64,000 bases of DNA, taken from contig JAHDQY010000022.1 of the NCBI GenBank assembly GCA_018433595.1, positions 78,326 through 142,325 of the forward strand. The letters are read 5' to 3'. Of this stretch, positions 42,597 to 51,887 are shown piece after piece. Every line of letters begins with the position of its first letter. The first letter of the stretch is position 1. The translations under genes were made by a program, and so were the position numbers. The notes under the pieces are model-generated. The model saw only the letters and a list, made by a program, of their open reading frames with translations. It was not told the origin of the DNA and did no database searches. Source of the DNA: Synergistales bacterium (GTDB lineage: Bacteria; Synergistota; Synergistia; Synergistales; Aminithiophilaceae).

Positions 42597-43699
42597 GTCG
42601 TCCCTTCGATCTGCAGCTCTTCTCCCAGGAGAAGACGGAGCCGGCGACACCCCGGAAGCGGCGAAAAACCCGCGAGGAGGGAAAGACGGCCAGGAGCCAG
42701 GATCTGGGCGCGGCCGTCGTCATTCTGGCCGGCCTGCTCTTCATGAAGGTCTTCGCCGGATATTTCGGCGACGCTATGAAAAACCACTTGGTCTTCATGC
42801 TCGATGCCGCCGGAGATCCGGCCTTTTCCAGCGAGGGCTGGGCCCGGATTCTGGGCATCAGAGCCCTCCGGGACTATCTTCTCATCTGGCTTCCTCTCGG
42901 TTTCTCCTGCGCTGTCGTCGCTCTGGCCATCACCGTCTACCAGGTCGGTTTCTACATCAGCGCTAAACCGTTGGAGCTGAAACTGGAGCGGCTCAACCCT
43001 CTTTCGGGGCTGAAGCGGATCGTCTCCCTTCGCTCTCTGGTGGAGCTCTGCAAGGGGCTTCTCAAGGCGCTTCTGTTTCTGACCCTTCTCTACTACGCCC
43101 TTCGCAAGGACCTGCACCGTATCGTCGCCGTGATTCTCAGACCCCTTGATGAGGGGACGGAGGAGGTCGTCAGGGTGGTTTGGCTCCTGGGGCTGCGCTT
43201 CGCCCTGCTTCTTCTGGCGATCGCCCTCTTTGACTATCTCTACCAGCGATGGGAGTTCGAGCGCTCCATGAGGATGAGCAAGCAGGAAATCAAGGACGAG
43301 TACAAGCAGATGGAGGGAGATCCGCTCATCAAGCGCCGGATCCGGCAGAAGCAGCGGGAGCTGGCACGGGGAAGGATGATGCAGGACGTTCCCAAGGCCG
43401 ACGTGGTGATCACGAACCCGACGACGCTCGCCGTGGCGCTTCTTTATGAGAGGAAGTCGATGGAGGCGCCTCAGGTTGTCGCCAAAGGGAAGGGCGTCAT
43501 CGCCAGGCGGATCCGCGAGGTCGCCGTCGAAAACGATGTCCCCGTCATGGAGAACAGGATTCTCGCCCGGGCTCTTTTTTCCCAGGTCGAGATCGGCGAC
43601 GAGGTGCCCGAGGACCTCTATCGCGCTGTCGCCGAAGTTCTCGCCTTTGTCTACCGCCTGAAGGAGGGGAGGAGTGCCCCGGTCCGGTCTTCCGGTTGA
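42593..43699 (+). CDS. flhB: Flagellar export switch protein FlhB, with NPTT instead of NPTH
   Basis: FlhB switches export from hook to filament substrates after self-cleavage. At 368 residues it has EKTEPATPRKRRKTREEGK, four membrane helices (about 33-210), and the cytoplasmic end. The cleavage motif, usually NPTH, reads NPTT from N275 (ITNPTTLAVALLY). Cleavage chemistry centres on Asn and Pro, so it may still work. The tail VPEDLYRAVAEVLAFVYRL matches the ylqH gene. The start is ATG 42593 in the ATGA overlap with fliR. Confidence 0.93.
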   Translation: MSRPFDLQLFSQEKTEPATPRKRRKTREEGKTARSQDLGAAVVILAGLLFMKVFAGYFGDAMKNHLVFMLDAAGDPAFSSEGWARILGIRALRDYLLIWLPLGFSCAVVALAITVYQVGFYISAKPLELKLERLNPLSGLKRIVSLRSLVELCKGLLKALLFLTLLYYALRKDLHRIVAVILRPLDEGTEEVVRVVWLLGLRFALLLLAIALFDYLYQRWEFERSMRMSKQEIKDEYKQMEGDPLIKRRIRQKQRELARGRMMQDVPKADVVITNPTTLAVALLYERKSMEAPQVVAKGKGVIARRIREVAVENDVPVMENRILARALFSQVEIGDEVPEDLYRAVAEVLAFVYRLKEGRSAPVRSSG

Positions 43700-43724
43700 G
43701 CCTCGCACCGTCATCGGCTATAGT
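43696..43724 (+). promoter_or_regulatory. Sigma-70-type promoter before flhA
   Basis: TTGAGC, 17 bases and TATAGT begin at the end of flhB. The transcription start would be near 43731, giving flhA a leader of about 52 bases that includes a six-codon mini frame (43731-43748). It would allow independent expression of flhA and the genes after it. Confidence 0.55.
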
Positions 43725-43782
43725 GTTTCCATGATGAATGCAGTTTGATGGCTGGCTCTCATCGACTTAAGGAGTTGTCGCT

Positions 43783-45912
43783 ATGATCGAACCTCAGGAG
43801 GTCCGTACGGCGGGCCTCAGGACGATGCTGAAATACGCCGACGTCGGGATGGCTCTACTCCTGGCCCTGATCGTGGGGATGATGATCATCCCCCTGCCGA
43901 CGGTGCTTCTCGATCTTCTGCTGGCGATGAACATCACCATCGGCGTCGTCGTCCTGCTGGCGACTTTCTATGTCCGCAAGGCGCTGGAGATCGCCGCCTT
44001 CCCGACGATCCTTCTCATGGCGACCCTTTTCCGGCTGGCTCTCAACGTTTCGACGACTCGGCTCATTCTGCTTCACGGCTACGCCGGAGAGGTCATCGGC
44101 GCCTTCGGCAATTTTGTCGTCGGCGGCAATTACGTCGTCGGCGGCGTCGTTTTCCTGATTCTCGTCATCATCCAGTTCGTCGTCATTACCAAGGGAGCCG
44201 AACGCGTCGCCGAGGTGGCCGCCCGGTTCACCCTGGATGCCATGCCGGGGAAGCAGATGGCCATTGACGCCGATCTCAACGCCGGCCTTGTCGATGAGTC
44301 CACGGCCAGAGCGAGGCGGGTCGAGATCCAACGCGAGGCCGATTTCTACGGCGCCATGGACGGAGCCTCCAAGTTCGTCAAGGGCGATGCCATCGCCGGG
44401 CTGATCATCACCATCATCAACATTCTCGGTGGTCTTTCCATCGGGACCTTTCAGCGGGGCATGACCCTGGGCCAGGCCCTGGTGACCTACAGCCTGCTCA
44501 CCGTCGGTGACGGCCTGGTGGCCCAGATCCCGGCCCTGCTTCTTTCGACGGCGACGGGCATCGTCGTTACCCGCGCCGCCGGCGAGACGAACCTGGGGCG
44601 GGATATCGTCACCTCCCTGACGGCCTACCCTCGACCGCTTTGGATCGGGTCGTTCCTCCTCTTTGCGCTGGCTCTTGTGCCGGGCCTGCCTCTCATCCCC
44701 TTTTCGGCCCTGGGCTCCGTCATGGCCCTCCTGGGTTATGTCGTCTACCGTGAGGCCAAAGGGATCCCGTCCGCTGAAGAGGAGGGGACGGCAAAGGGAG
44801 AACGGCGAGGGGGTCCCGATAACTCGGCGGGAGCGCCGGGACGTCGTTCCGATCAGCCGGGTGCTCCCTCCTCGCCGGAGAACATCCTTCCCCTCCTCAC
44901 CGTGGACCCGATGGAGGTGGAGATCGGTTACGCCCTGATTCCTCTCGTCGATCCCTCCCAGGGCGGGGACATGCTGGAACGGATCGGCACCATCCGCCGT
45001 CAGATGGCTCTCGACAGAGGCCTCGTCGTGCCGCCCATTCGGATTCGCGACAACATTCAGCTCAAACCGACGGAGTATGTCGTCCGGGTCAAGGGGGGCG
45101 AGGTCGGTCGAGGAGAGCTGCTTCCCGACCATTTCCTCGCCATGAACACGACGGGGACCGAGGCGACGCTCGTCGGGATCTCGACGACGGAACCGGCCTT
45201 CGGCCTGCCCGCCACCTGGATCGCCCCCGATCTGCGGGATCAGGCCGAGGGGATGGGCTTCACCGTCGTCGACGCGCCGTCGGTCCTTTCGACGCATCTG
45301 TCGGAGATTATCAAACTCTACGGGGCCGATCTCCTCTCCCGGCAGGAAGTCCAGCGGCTCATCGATCTCGTCAGAGAGAACAACCCCGCCGTTATCGAGG
45401 AGCTTTTGAGCTCCCTCCCCCTCGGCGACATCCAGAAGGTCCTTCAGAACCTCATTCGCGAGCAGGTTCCGATCCGCGATCTCGTCTCCATCTTCGAGTC
45501 CCTTGCCGACAACGGCAAGGTGACCCACAGCGTCGACTATCTCCTCGAGCGGGTGCGCGAGGCCTTGGCCCGCCTGATCACCGTCGGCCTTCTGGGGGAG
45601 GGAGGGGTCCTCACCGTCGCCACCCTTTCGCCGCGGTGGGAGGAGGAGATCAAGGACGCGCTTCAGGGGGATCTCGTCAAAGGCTGGAATCTCACGTTGA
45701 GCCCGAAACGGATGCAGGATCTCATTCAGACCGTGGGGCGGATGGCGGAACAGCTTTCCCTGGGGGGAAACCTCCCGGTGCTGCTCGTTCATCCCGACTT
45801 GCGCCTCATCGTCCGGCGCATCCTCGAGGGGAGCCTACCCCAGGTCCATGTCCTGGCCTATAATGAAATAGTCCAGGGCGTATCGTTGAAGTCGATGGGG
45901 ATGGTGGAATGA
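43783..45912 (+). CDS. flhA: Flagellar export gate protein FlhA
   Basis: FlhA forms the cytoplasmic nonameric ring that receives export substrates. The 709 residues show eight N-terminal membrane helices (to about 320), the FHIPEP motif region as DAMPGKQMAIDADLNAG, and a cytoplasmic domain after a Gly/Ser/Pro-rich linker (about 325-370). The order and size are standard. AAGGAG lies upstream of the ATG. It overlaps flhF by 4 bases. Confidence 0.96.
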   Translation: MIEPQEVRTAGLRTMLKYADVGMALLLALIVGMMIIPLPTVLLDLLLAMNITIGVVVLLATFYVRKALEIAAFPTILLMATLFRLALNVSTTRLILLHGYAGEVIGAFGNFVVGGNYVVGGVVFLILVIIQFVVITKGAERVAEVAARFTLDAMPGKQMAIDADLNAGLVDESTARARRVEIQREADFYGAMDGASKFVKGDAIAGLIITIINILGGLSIGTFQRGMTLGQALVTYSLLTVGDGLVAQIPALLLSTATGIVVTRAAGETNLGRDIVTSLTAYPRPLWIGSFLLFALALVPGLPLIPFSALGSVMALLGYVVYREAKGIPSAEEEGTAKGERRGGPDNSAGAPGRRSDQPGAPSSPENILPLLTVDPMEVEIGYALIPLVDPSQGGDMLERIGTIRRQMALDRGLVVPPIRIRDNIQLKPTEYVVRVKGGEVGRGELLPDHFLAMNTTGTEATLVGISTTEPAFGLPATWIAPDLRDQAEGMGFTVVDAPSVLSTHLSEIIKLYGADLLSRQEVQRLIDLVRENNPAVIEELLSSLPLGDIQKVLQNLIREQVPIRDLVSIFESLADNGKVTHSVDYLLERVREALARLITVGLLGEGGVLTVATLSPRWEEEIKDALQGDLVKGWNLTLSPKRMQDLIQTVGRMAEQLSLGGNLPVLLVHPDLRLIVRRILEGSLPQVHVLAYNEIVQGVSLKSMGMVE

Positions 45913-47186
45913 TGCGGTTAATCCAGCAGATTACCTTCGATGCCAAAGACGACGCCGAGGCCATGAGGCTCGCCAGGAGCCGTCTCGGTGATGACGCCGT
46001 CGTGATCTCCGTCATCCCCGTCAAGCGGGGCGGTTTTTTCGGTCTTTTCCGTAAGAGGATGCTCTCCGTGACGGCGGGAGTCTTCGAGGAGGACCGCAAG
46101 GAGCGGGAGCGGGAGAAGCGGGAGCGGATTCTCGCCTTTCAGAAGCTCCTCGAGATACGGCAGGCCGTCCGTTCCGTCGGTGACCTCCCCGAGGCGGAAA
46201 AAGTCCCAATGACAAAGACGAGGGAGAACGCGTCGGAGGAGACTGTCGCCGCAGAGGAGGCCGCCGTTACTCTGGAGATTTCCGACCAGGCGCTGGAGCT
46301 CTCCAGGGCCGTGCAGACCAAACGTCCGCCTGCAAGGGAGACGGACCTTGCCGGACGGGTCGAGGAGCTTCAGGAGTCGTTGTGCAAGGTTCTGGCCCGT
46401 CTCGACGGAGGCGTCGTCTCTCCCCGGGACCCTCTGACGGCCTCGCTGACGGCTTCGGGCGTCGAGTGGCATGTCGCCTCGAAGCTCGTGGAGCGCTACC
46501 GTCAGACTGAAGGCGGGGCCTCTTTCCGCTCCTGGCTGGCAGAGGAGATCCCTTGTTGCGGAACGTCCTGGGGCAGTGCGCTGAAGGGCCCCAGAACTCT
46601 TTTCATCGGTCCCACGGGGGTGGGCAAGACGACGACGATCGCCAAGATCGGAGCGGCTTTTGCCCTCTGGGAGAATCGCAAGGTTCTTCTGCTGACGGCT
46701 GACACCTACCGCATCGCCGCCGTCGAGCAGCTTCGGACTTATGCCAAGATCCTCGGCGTTCCCATGGAGGTTGTCTACGAGGCGTCCGAGCTTGGCGGAA
46801 TCCTCGCGAAATATCCTGACGTCGATGTGGCTCTCCTCGACACGGCGGGACGGAGCCAGAACGATGAAGAGAAGATCGCCGAATACCGTGACCTTTACGA
46901 GGCCTTCAACCCTCAGTCGACTCACCTCGTCCTGGCGGCCAACGTCAAGTATGCCGACATGCTTGACGTTATCGACCGCATGAATGTCGTACCCATCGAC
47001 GGAATCATCGCCACCAAGCTTGATGAGACGAAGAGCGTCGGAAGTCTTCTCAACCCGGTCTTCGATTTCGGCCTCCCACTCACCTTCCTGACGGCCGGCC
47101 AGAATGTCCCCAACGACATCGCGGTGGCGACAGGAGAGGGGTTCCTCTCCCATCTTTTCCCCGAGGGGCGTGAGATCCGTGGCTGA
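45909..47186 (+). CDS. flhF: SRP-family GTPase FlhF (flagellar placement)
   Basis: FlhF sets flagellar location and number. It has 425 residues: an N-terminal B domain (MRLIQQITFDAKDDAEAMRLAR), a basic/charged coiled middle part, and the GTPase NG domain with [45 protein letters not shown] and the G4-type TKLDET. It overlaps flhG. Confidence 0.96.
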   Translation: MMRLIQQITFDAKDDAEAMRLARSRLGDDAVVISVIPVKRGGFFGLFRKRMLSVTAGVFEEDRKEREREKRERILAFQKLLEIRQAVRSVGDLPEAEKVPMTKTRENASEETVAAEEAAVTLEISDQALELSRAVQTKRPPARETDLAGRVEELQESLCKVLARLDGGVVSPRDPLTASLTASGVEWHVASKLVERYRQTEGGASFRSWLAEEIPCCGTSWGSALKGPRTLFIGPTGVGKTTTIAKIGAAFALWENRKVLLLTADTYRIAAVEQLRTYAKILGVPMEVVYEASELGGILAKYPDVDVALLDTAGRSQNDEEKIAEYRDLYEAFNPQSTHLVLAANVKYADMLDVIDRMNVVPIDGIIATKLDETKSVGSLLNPVFDFGLPLTFLTAGQNVPNDIAVATGEGFLSHLFPEGREIRG

Positions 47187-48117
47187 AGGCCTCGATATTT
47201 CCTCTCTTCTTCGGAAGCGACCGGCTCCGGCCGATCAGGCCCGACAGTTGAGGCAGCTGGCGGCGGGAGAGGAGAAAGAGCCTCTCCGCACCTTTGCCGT
47301 CGTCAGCGGGAAGGGAGGCGTCGGCAAGACCAATCTTGCCGTCAATCTCGGCCTGGCCTTCTGTGAGAAGGGGCAGCGAGTCGTCCTTCTCGATGCCGAT
47401 CTGGGACTGGCAAACGTCGACATCCTCTTCGGGCTTTTGACGCCCCCGGCAAATCTGGCCCAGGTGATCGGCGGCGAAAACAGCCTCGAAGACGTGCTGG
47501 TCCAGCTCCATGAAGGCTTCTGGCTCATTCCCGGCGGCGCCGGCGTTCAGGAGCTGGCCGATCTCGACGGGGCCAGACAGAGCCGTCTCATCGAAGAGTT
47601 CGCGATTCTCGACGAGAGGGCTGATGTCCTCCTTATCGATACGGCGGCAGGGCTTCACGGCAGCGTTCTGACCTTCGCTCTCGCCGCCGATTCGGTTATC
47701 CTCGTGACGACGCCGGAGCCGACAGCGATCCGCGATGCCTACGGCGTCCTCAAGACGCTGGCAAGGCGCTCTAAAAGCCGCATCGATGTTCGTCTTGTCG
47801 TCAACATGGCTCGCGATGAATCGGAGGCTCAGGAGGTGGGAAGGCGTTTCCAGATGGCGGCGGCTCAGTTCCTCGACCTTCCCGTCATTTTCGCCGGCTA
47901 CGTCTGCCGTGACGACAGGGTCCGCGAGGCCGTCACCAGGCAACGCCCGCTGCTCTGGACCTTCCCTGACTCCAAGGCCGCCCGCAATCTCCGTCAGGTG
48001 GCCTCCTTCCTTCTTCCTCCCCGATGCTCCGAAGAGTCCCCTGTCGCTTCCAGGGGACTCAAGGCCTTTCTCTTCCGTCTCTCCCGGCGAGTCGGCCTTG
48101 GAGGATCAGAGCGGTGA
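47179..48117 (+). CDS. flhG: MinD/ParA-type ATPase FlhG (YlxH)
   Basis: FlhG limits flagellar number and acts on FlhF. The ATP-binding deviant Walker A is SGKGGVGKTNLAVNLG (about residue 40), with LLDADLGLANVDILFG and DTAAGLHGSVLTF. The N-terminal stretch (1-30, DISSLLRKRPAPADQARQLRQL) is the expected FlhF-activating, Gln/Arg-rich peptide. GTG 47179 has GAGGGG 10 bases upstream and overlaps flhF by 8 bases. The length of 312 is normal. Confidence 0.93.
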   Translation: MAEGLDISSLLRKRPAPADQARQLRQLAAGEEKEPLRTFAVVSGKGGVGKTNLAVNLGLAFCEKGQRVVLLDADLGLANVDILFGLLTPPANLAQVIGGENSLEDVLVQLHEGFWLIPGGAGVQELADLDGARQSRLIEEFAILDERADVLLIDTAAGLHGSVLTFALAADSVILVTTPEPTAIRDAYGVLKTLARRSKSRIDVRLVVNMARDESEAQEVGRRFQMAAAQFLDLPVIFAGYVCRDDRVREAVTRQRPLLWTFPDSKAARNLRQVASFLLPPRCSEESPVASRGLKAFLFRLSRRVGLGGSER

Positions 48118-48767
48118 CGGGGCTCAGGCAGAAGATAACGCCCCAGATCGGCGGGCGCTGCTCCCTTTCCGTCGAGGCGGGGCTTTACAAGGGAAAATAC
48201 CCGACGCGCATGGAGGATTGCAAGGACGATCTCTGGGCTTTTGCCCATCCTATGAGGAAAGGCGGCCTTCTTCCTCTCTATCGCGAGATGGCCGTGACTC
48301 TCCTTTGCGAGGAGCAGAACTGTCACCTCTGGGCTCAGGCGACGGTGGTGCGCAGCGACATGACGAGCTCCGTCCCGCTGCTCTGGGTCCGTCCCGAGGG
48401 CGATGTCGAGAGGATTCAGCGGCGACGTTTCGTCCGTGTCACCTGCCTTCTGGAGGCTCAGGCCTTCTGTCTCGACAGGGAGGATCGAAGCCCTCTTCAG
48501 GGCGGCTGGTTCGTCGGAAAGGTTTTCGATATCAGTCTCGGCGGCATGCGGCTCCGTTTTCCAAGGAAGGCCGTCTTTGGTCGGGAAGACGAGCTCCTGG
48601 TACGTCTGGAACTGGATGAGCCCTACTGGACTGTCACGAAAGTCATGCGGCGCTCTGACGGAAACGAAGGAACTTCTGAAGCCGGCTTGGAGTTTCAGGC
48701 TCTGCCGCGAGTGGTCGAAAAGGCCCTGCTTGATTTTATCCGGAGGCAGGAATTGCTGAAACGCTGA
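48114..48767 (+). CDS. PilZ-domain c-di-GMP-binding protein (YcgR/YpfA-like)
   Basis: The 217-residue protein has an N-terminal YcgR-like domain and a C-terminal PilZ domain. The two c-di-GMP-binding marks are QRRRFVRV (residues 102-109, RxxxR type) and DISLGGMR (139-146, D-x-S-x-x-G). Relatives slow the motor when c-di-GMP is high. GGAGG lies 9 bases before the GTG at 48114. It lies between flhG and cheB, and B. subtilis lacks a PilZ gene here, so a motor-brake role fits but is inferred. Confidence 0.88.
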   Translation: MTGLRQKITPQIGGRCSLSVEAGLYKGKYPTRMEDCKDDLWAFAHPMRKGGLLPLYREMAVTLLCEEQNCHLWAQATVVRSDMTSSVPLLWVRPEGDVERIQRRRFVRVTCLLEAQAFCLDREDRSPLQGGWFVGKVFDISLGGMRLRFPRKAVFGREDELLVRLELDEPYWTVTKVMRRSDGNEGTSEAGLEFQALPRVVEKALLDFIRRQELLKR

Positions 48768-48780
48768 GGTGATTGGTAGG

Positions 48781-49860
48781 ATGGTCTCAAAGCCCGTTCG
48801 TGTTCTTGTCGTCGATGATTCGGCCTTTATGCGGAAGATTCTGAGTGACATCCTCTCCGGACCTGGATTGGAGGTCATCGGAACGGCCCGAGACGGCCAG
48901 GATGCGTTGCGCAAGATAAAAAAACTTCACCCTGACGTCGTCACTCTCGATGTCGAAATGCCTCTTATGGGCGGCCTTGCTGCTCTGGAGGCAATCATGG
49001 CCGACGATCCTCTCCCTGTCGTCATGGTCAGCAGCCGGACGGCGGAGGGAGCCGATGTCACCTTGCAGGCCCTTGCGGCGGGGGCCGTCGATTTCATCCA
49101 GAAACCTTCCGGGACGATCTCCCTTGATATGGAGCGCGTCGCCGAAGAGCTGAGGAAAAAGGTTCTGGAGGCCAGCCTGGCTCTCCCTCGTGTCGCCGGG
49201 TTGAAGAGATCGATCAAGGAAAGCCCGATGACGGAGCCGCCTCTTCCCCGAACCGTCAGAAGAGAGTCGCGCCATTTCGAGCTTCTGGCCGTCGCCGCTT
49301 CCACGGGGGGGCCTCGGGCCCTGCAGGAGATCTTACCGCTTTTTCCCGCGCGGTTTCCTCTCCCCGTCGTCATCGTTCAGCATATGCCGGAAGGTTTTAC
49401 GGCCTCTCTGGCCCAGCGTCTCAACGGTCTGGCCTCCCTGAATGTCGTCGAGGCCGCTGAAGGACTGATCTTGAAGCCAGGCCTTGTCGTCATCGCTCCC
49501 GGAGGTCGCCATCTTGCCGTTGCGAGGAACCAGGGGAATCTCGTCTGCCGGCTCTCTGACGGTCCTCCGCTGAGATCGGTTCGCCCGTCGGCGGATCTCC
49601 TTTTCCTCAGCGTGGCGGAGGTTGTCGGCCCCTCCGCTCTGGGCCTGATCCTCACCGGCATGGGACGTGACGGGACCGATGGGGCCAGAGCGATGAAGGC
49701 CCGGGGTGCCTATATTCTCGCCGAAGCGCCCGAAACCTGTGTCGTCTACGGCATGCCCCGCTCCGCTGTCGAGGCGGGAGTCGTCGACGAACAGCAGCCT
49801 CTAGGGCTCATTCCCGGCGTTTTGGCGCAGCTTGTGGGCATAAAGGACTCCTACCGATAA
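48781..49860 (+). CDS. cheB: Chemotaxis protein-glutamate methylesterase CheB
   Basis: CheB removes methyl groups from chemoreceptors. The receiver domain has D12/D13 and phosphorylated Asp57 (LDVEMPLMGG). The methylesterase domain (about 175-355) has a serine-type site with AASTGGPRALQ, VIVQHMPEGFT and GMGRDGTDGARAM giving Ser, His and Asp. ATG 48781 gives 359 residues. No CheR partner is in the window. Confidence 0.95.
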   Translation: MVSKPVRVLVVDDSAFMRKILSDILSGPGLEVIGTARDGQDALRKIKKLHPDVVTLDVEMPLMGGLAALEAIMADDPLPVVMVSSRTAEGADVTLQALAAGAVDFIQKPSGTISLDMERVAEELRKKVLEASLALPRVAGLKRSIKESPMTEPPLPRTVRRESRHFELLAVAASTGGPRALQEILPLFPARFPLPVVIVQHMPEGFTASLAQRLNGLASLNVVEAAEGLILKPGLVVIAPGGRHLAVARNQGNLVCRLSDGPPLRSVRPSADLLFLSVAEVVGPSALGLILTGMGRDGTDGARAMKARGAYILAEAPETCVVYGMPRSAVEAGVVDEQQPLGLIPGVLAQLVGIKDSYR

Positions 49861-49876
49861 GACGGAGGCGATAGTC

Positions 49877-51877
49877 ATGACGAATATCGACATGAATCAA
49901 TATCTGGGTGCCTTTCTCGATGAGACGTCGGAGCAGCTTCAGGGCCTGAACGATCTTCTGCTCTCCCTCGAGAAGAGTCCCGATAACCCGGAGCCGATCG
50001 ACGAAATATTCCGTATCGCCCACACGCTGAAGGGAATGTCGGCTACGATGGGATTTGAGGGCATGGCTCATTTGACTCATGCCATGGAGGATCTCCTCGA
50101 TCAGGTGCGCAAGGGCGAGACGCGGCTTTCCCAGGAGAGTGTCAACCTCCTTTTCCTCTGCCTCGATGTCCTTTCGTCCATGGCGGAGACCATCAGGGGA
50201 GAGGGGCGGGAGCCTTCCGACGACGTGTCGGAACTTATCGATCGCCTCCACGAAGAGAAGGGGACGGACCGAAGGGAGTCGCGGGAAATCGAGATCGAAG
50301 TACCCCAGCTGACGATAATGGAGAAGGAGTGGGTGACGGAGGCCCGTCGCCAGGGGATGACCGCTCACGAGATCCGCGTCCTCTTGTCGGCCGACTGTTC
50401 CATGAAGGCCGCCCGAGCCTACATGGTCGTTTCCCGGCTGGGGGATCAGGGCGAGATCATCAAGACCGTGCCCTCCGTTGAAGATCTGGAGAAGGGCTTC
50501 TTCGATCGCGAATTCTGGATCTTTTTCGCCAGCCACGATGAAGAGGAGACGCTGCGCAAGACGGTCCTTCAGGTCAGCGAAGTGGAAAACGTTTTCGTCA
50601 GGGAGCTGGAAGACCCGGAGGACGAGGAGGGCCCGACAGGAGAGGCGCTGTCGTCGGTGGGTCAGAAGGCCTCAGGGGATTCTGAAACGTCCAACCACAA
50701 AGATGTCGTCCAGGATACGCGCAAGCTGAGCCGTACGGTACGCGTCGATATCGGCCGCCTCGACAAGCTGATGAACCTCGTCGGTGAGCTTGTCATCGGC
50801 CGGGCCCGTATCGAGAGGCTGGCACAGGAGGCGCGGATCAAGGCCTTTGAGGAGCCTCTGGCCCAATTGGGACGCATCTCCGGTGACATTCAGGAACTGG
50901 TGACCAAGCTGCGCATGGTTCCCGTCTCCTTCGTCTTCGATCGTTTCCCGCGGCTGGTCCGGGATCTGAGCAAATCCCTGGGCAAAGAGATCCGCCTCGA
51001 ACTGGAGGGCAAGGAGACGGAACTGGACCGGAACCTGATCGACGAGATCGGCGATCCCATGATTCATCTGATCCGTAACAGCATCGATCACGGCGTCGAG
51101 AAGCCCGAAGAGCGTCTCAACGCGGGGAAGGCCAAGGCGGGGACGGTCACCATCGCCTCGTACCAGGAGGGGAACAGCGTCATCATTGAGGTCCGCGACG
51201 ATGGGAAGGGAATCGATCCGGAGAAGGTCCGCCGCAAGGCCGTCGACAAGGGTATCCTGAGCCGTGAAGAGGCCCAGACGCTGAGCGATGATGACGCCGT
51301 CCGACTCGTCCTGCTCCCCGGCTTCAGCACGGCCGAGGAGGTGACCGATCTTTCCGGGCGGGGTGTCGGGATGGACGCCGTCAAGAACAAGGTCGAATCT
51401 CTCGGAGGACAGTTCCAGGTCGAATCTCAGGTCGGCAAGGGGACGCGGGTCGTCGTCCGCCTTCCTCTGACCCTGGCCATCGTCGTGGCCCTCCTCATTC
51501 GCGTCGGTGACGAGACCTACGCCATTTCTCTGGAGAACGTGGAGGAGACCCTCCTCGTTGGCAGATCCGACATCAGAACCGTTCACGGCTCTCCGGTCAC
51601 GACGGTTCGCGGCGAGATCCTCTCTCTCAGCGATCTGGCCGCAATTTTGGGTACTCCCGTCGAACGGAACGATGTCACCGAGTACCCCGTCGTAGTCGTC
51701 CGCAACGGCAACAGCCGCATCGGCTTCATCGTCGACGAACTGATCGGCCAGCAGGAGATCGTCATCAAGCCGCTGGGGCGGCTTTTCTCCAAGGTGAAGG
51801 GCGTTGCCGGTGCGACGATTCTCGGTGACGGAAACGTGGCCCTTATCCTTGAGCCGGGTTCCGTTCAGGCCATTTAG
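49877..51877 (+). CDS. cheA: Chemotaxis histidine kinase CheA
   Basis: CheA is the central chemotaxis kinase. The 666 residues contain an HPt domain with phosphorylated His49 (RIAHTLKGMSATMGF), a middle domain (about 150-260) that is less conserved, the dimer domain, a HATPase domain with HLIRNSIDHGVEKPEER and DDGKGIDP, GRGVGMDAVK, and a C-terminal CheW-like domain ending near the stop. It is normal in size. No separate cheW follows, which differs from Bacillus. Confidence 0.95.
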   Translation: MTNIDMNQYLGAFLDETSEQLQGLNDLLLSLEKSPDNPEPIDEIFRIAHTLKGMSATMGFEGMAHLTHAMEDLLDQVRKGETRLSQESVNLLFLCLDVLSSMAETIRGEGREPSDDVSELIDRLHEEKGTDRRESREIEIEVPQLTIMEKEWVTEARRQGMTAHEIRVLLSADCSMKAARAYMVVSRLGDQGEIIKTVPSVEDLEKGFFDREFWIFFASHDEEETLRKTVLQVSEVENVFVRELEDPEDEEGPTGEALSSVGQKASGDSETSNHKDVVQDTRKLSRTVRVDIGRLDKLMNLVGELVIGRARIERLAQEARIKAFEEPLAQLGRISGDIQELVTKLRMVPVSFVFDRFPRLVRDLSKSLGKEIRLELEGKETELDRNLIDEIGDPMIHLIRNSIDHGVEKPEERLNAGKAKAGTVTIASYQEGNSVIIEVRDDGKGIDPEKVRRKAVDKGILSREEAQTLSDDDAVRLVLLPGFSTAEEVTDLSGRGVGMDAVKNKVESLGGQFQVESQVGKGTRVVVRLPLTLAIVVALLIRVGDETYAISLENVEETLLVGRSDIRTVHGSPVTTVRGEILSLSDLAAILGTPVERNDVTEYPVVVVRNGNSRIGFIVDELIGQQEIVIKPLGRLFSKVKGVAGATILGDGNVALILEPGSVQAI

Positions 51878-51887
51878 GGATTTTGTG

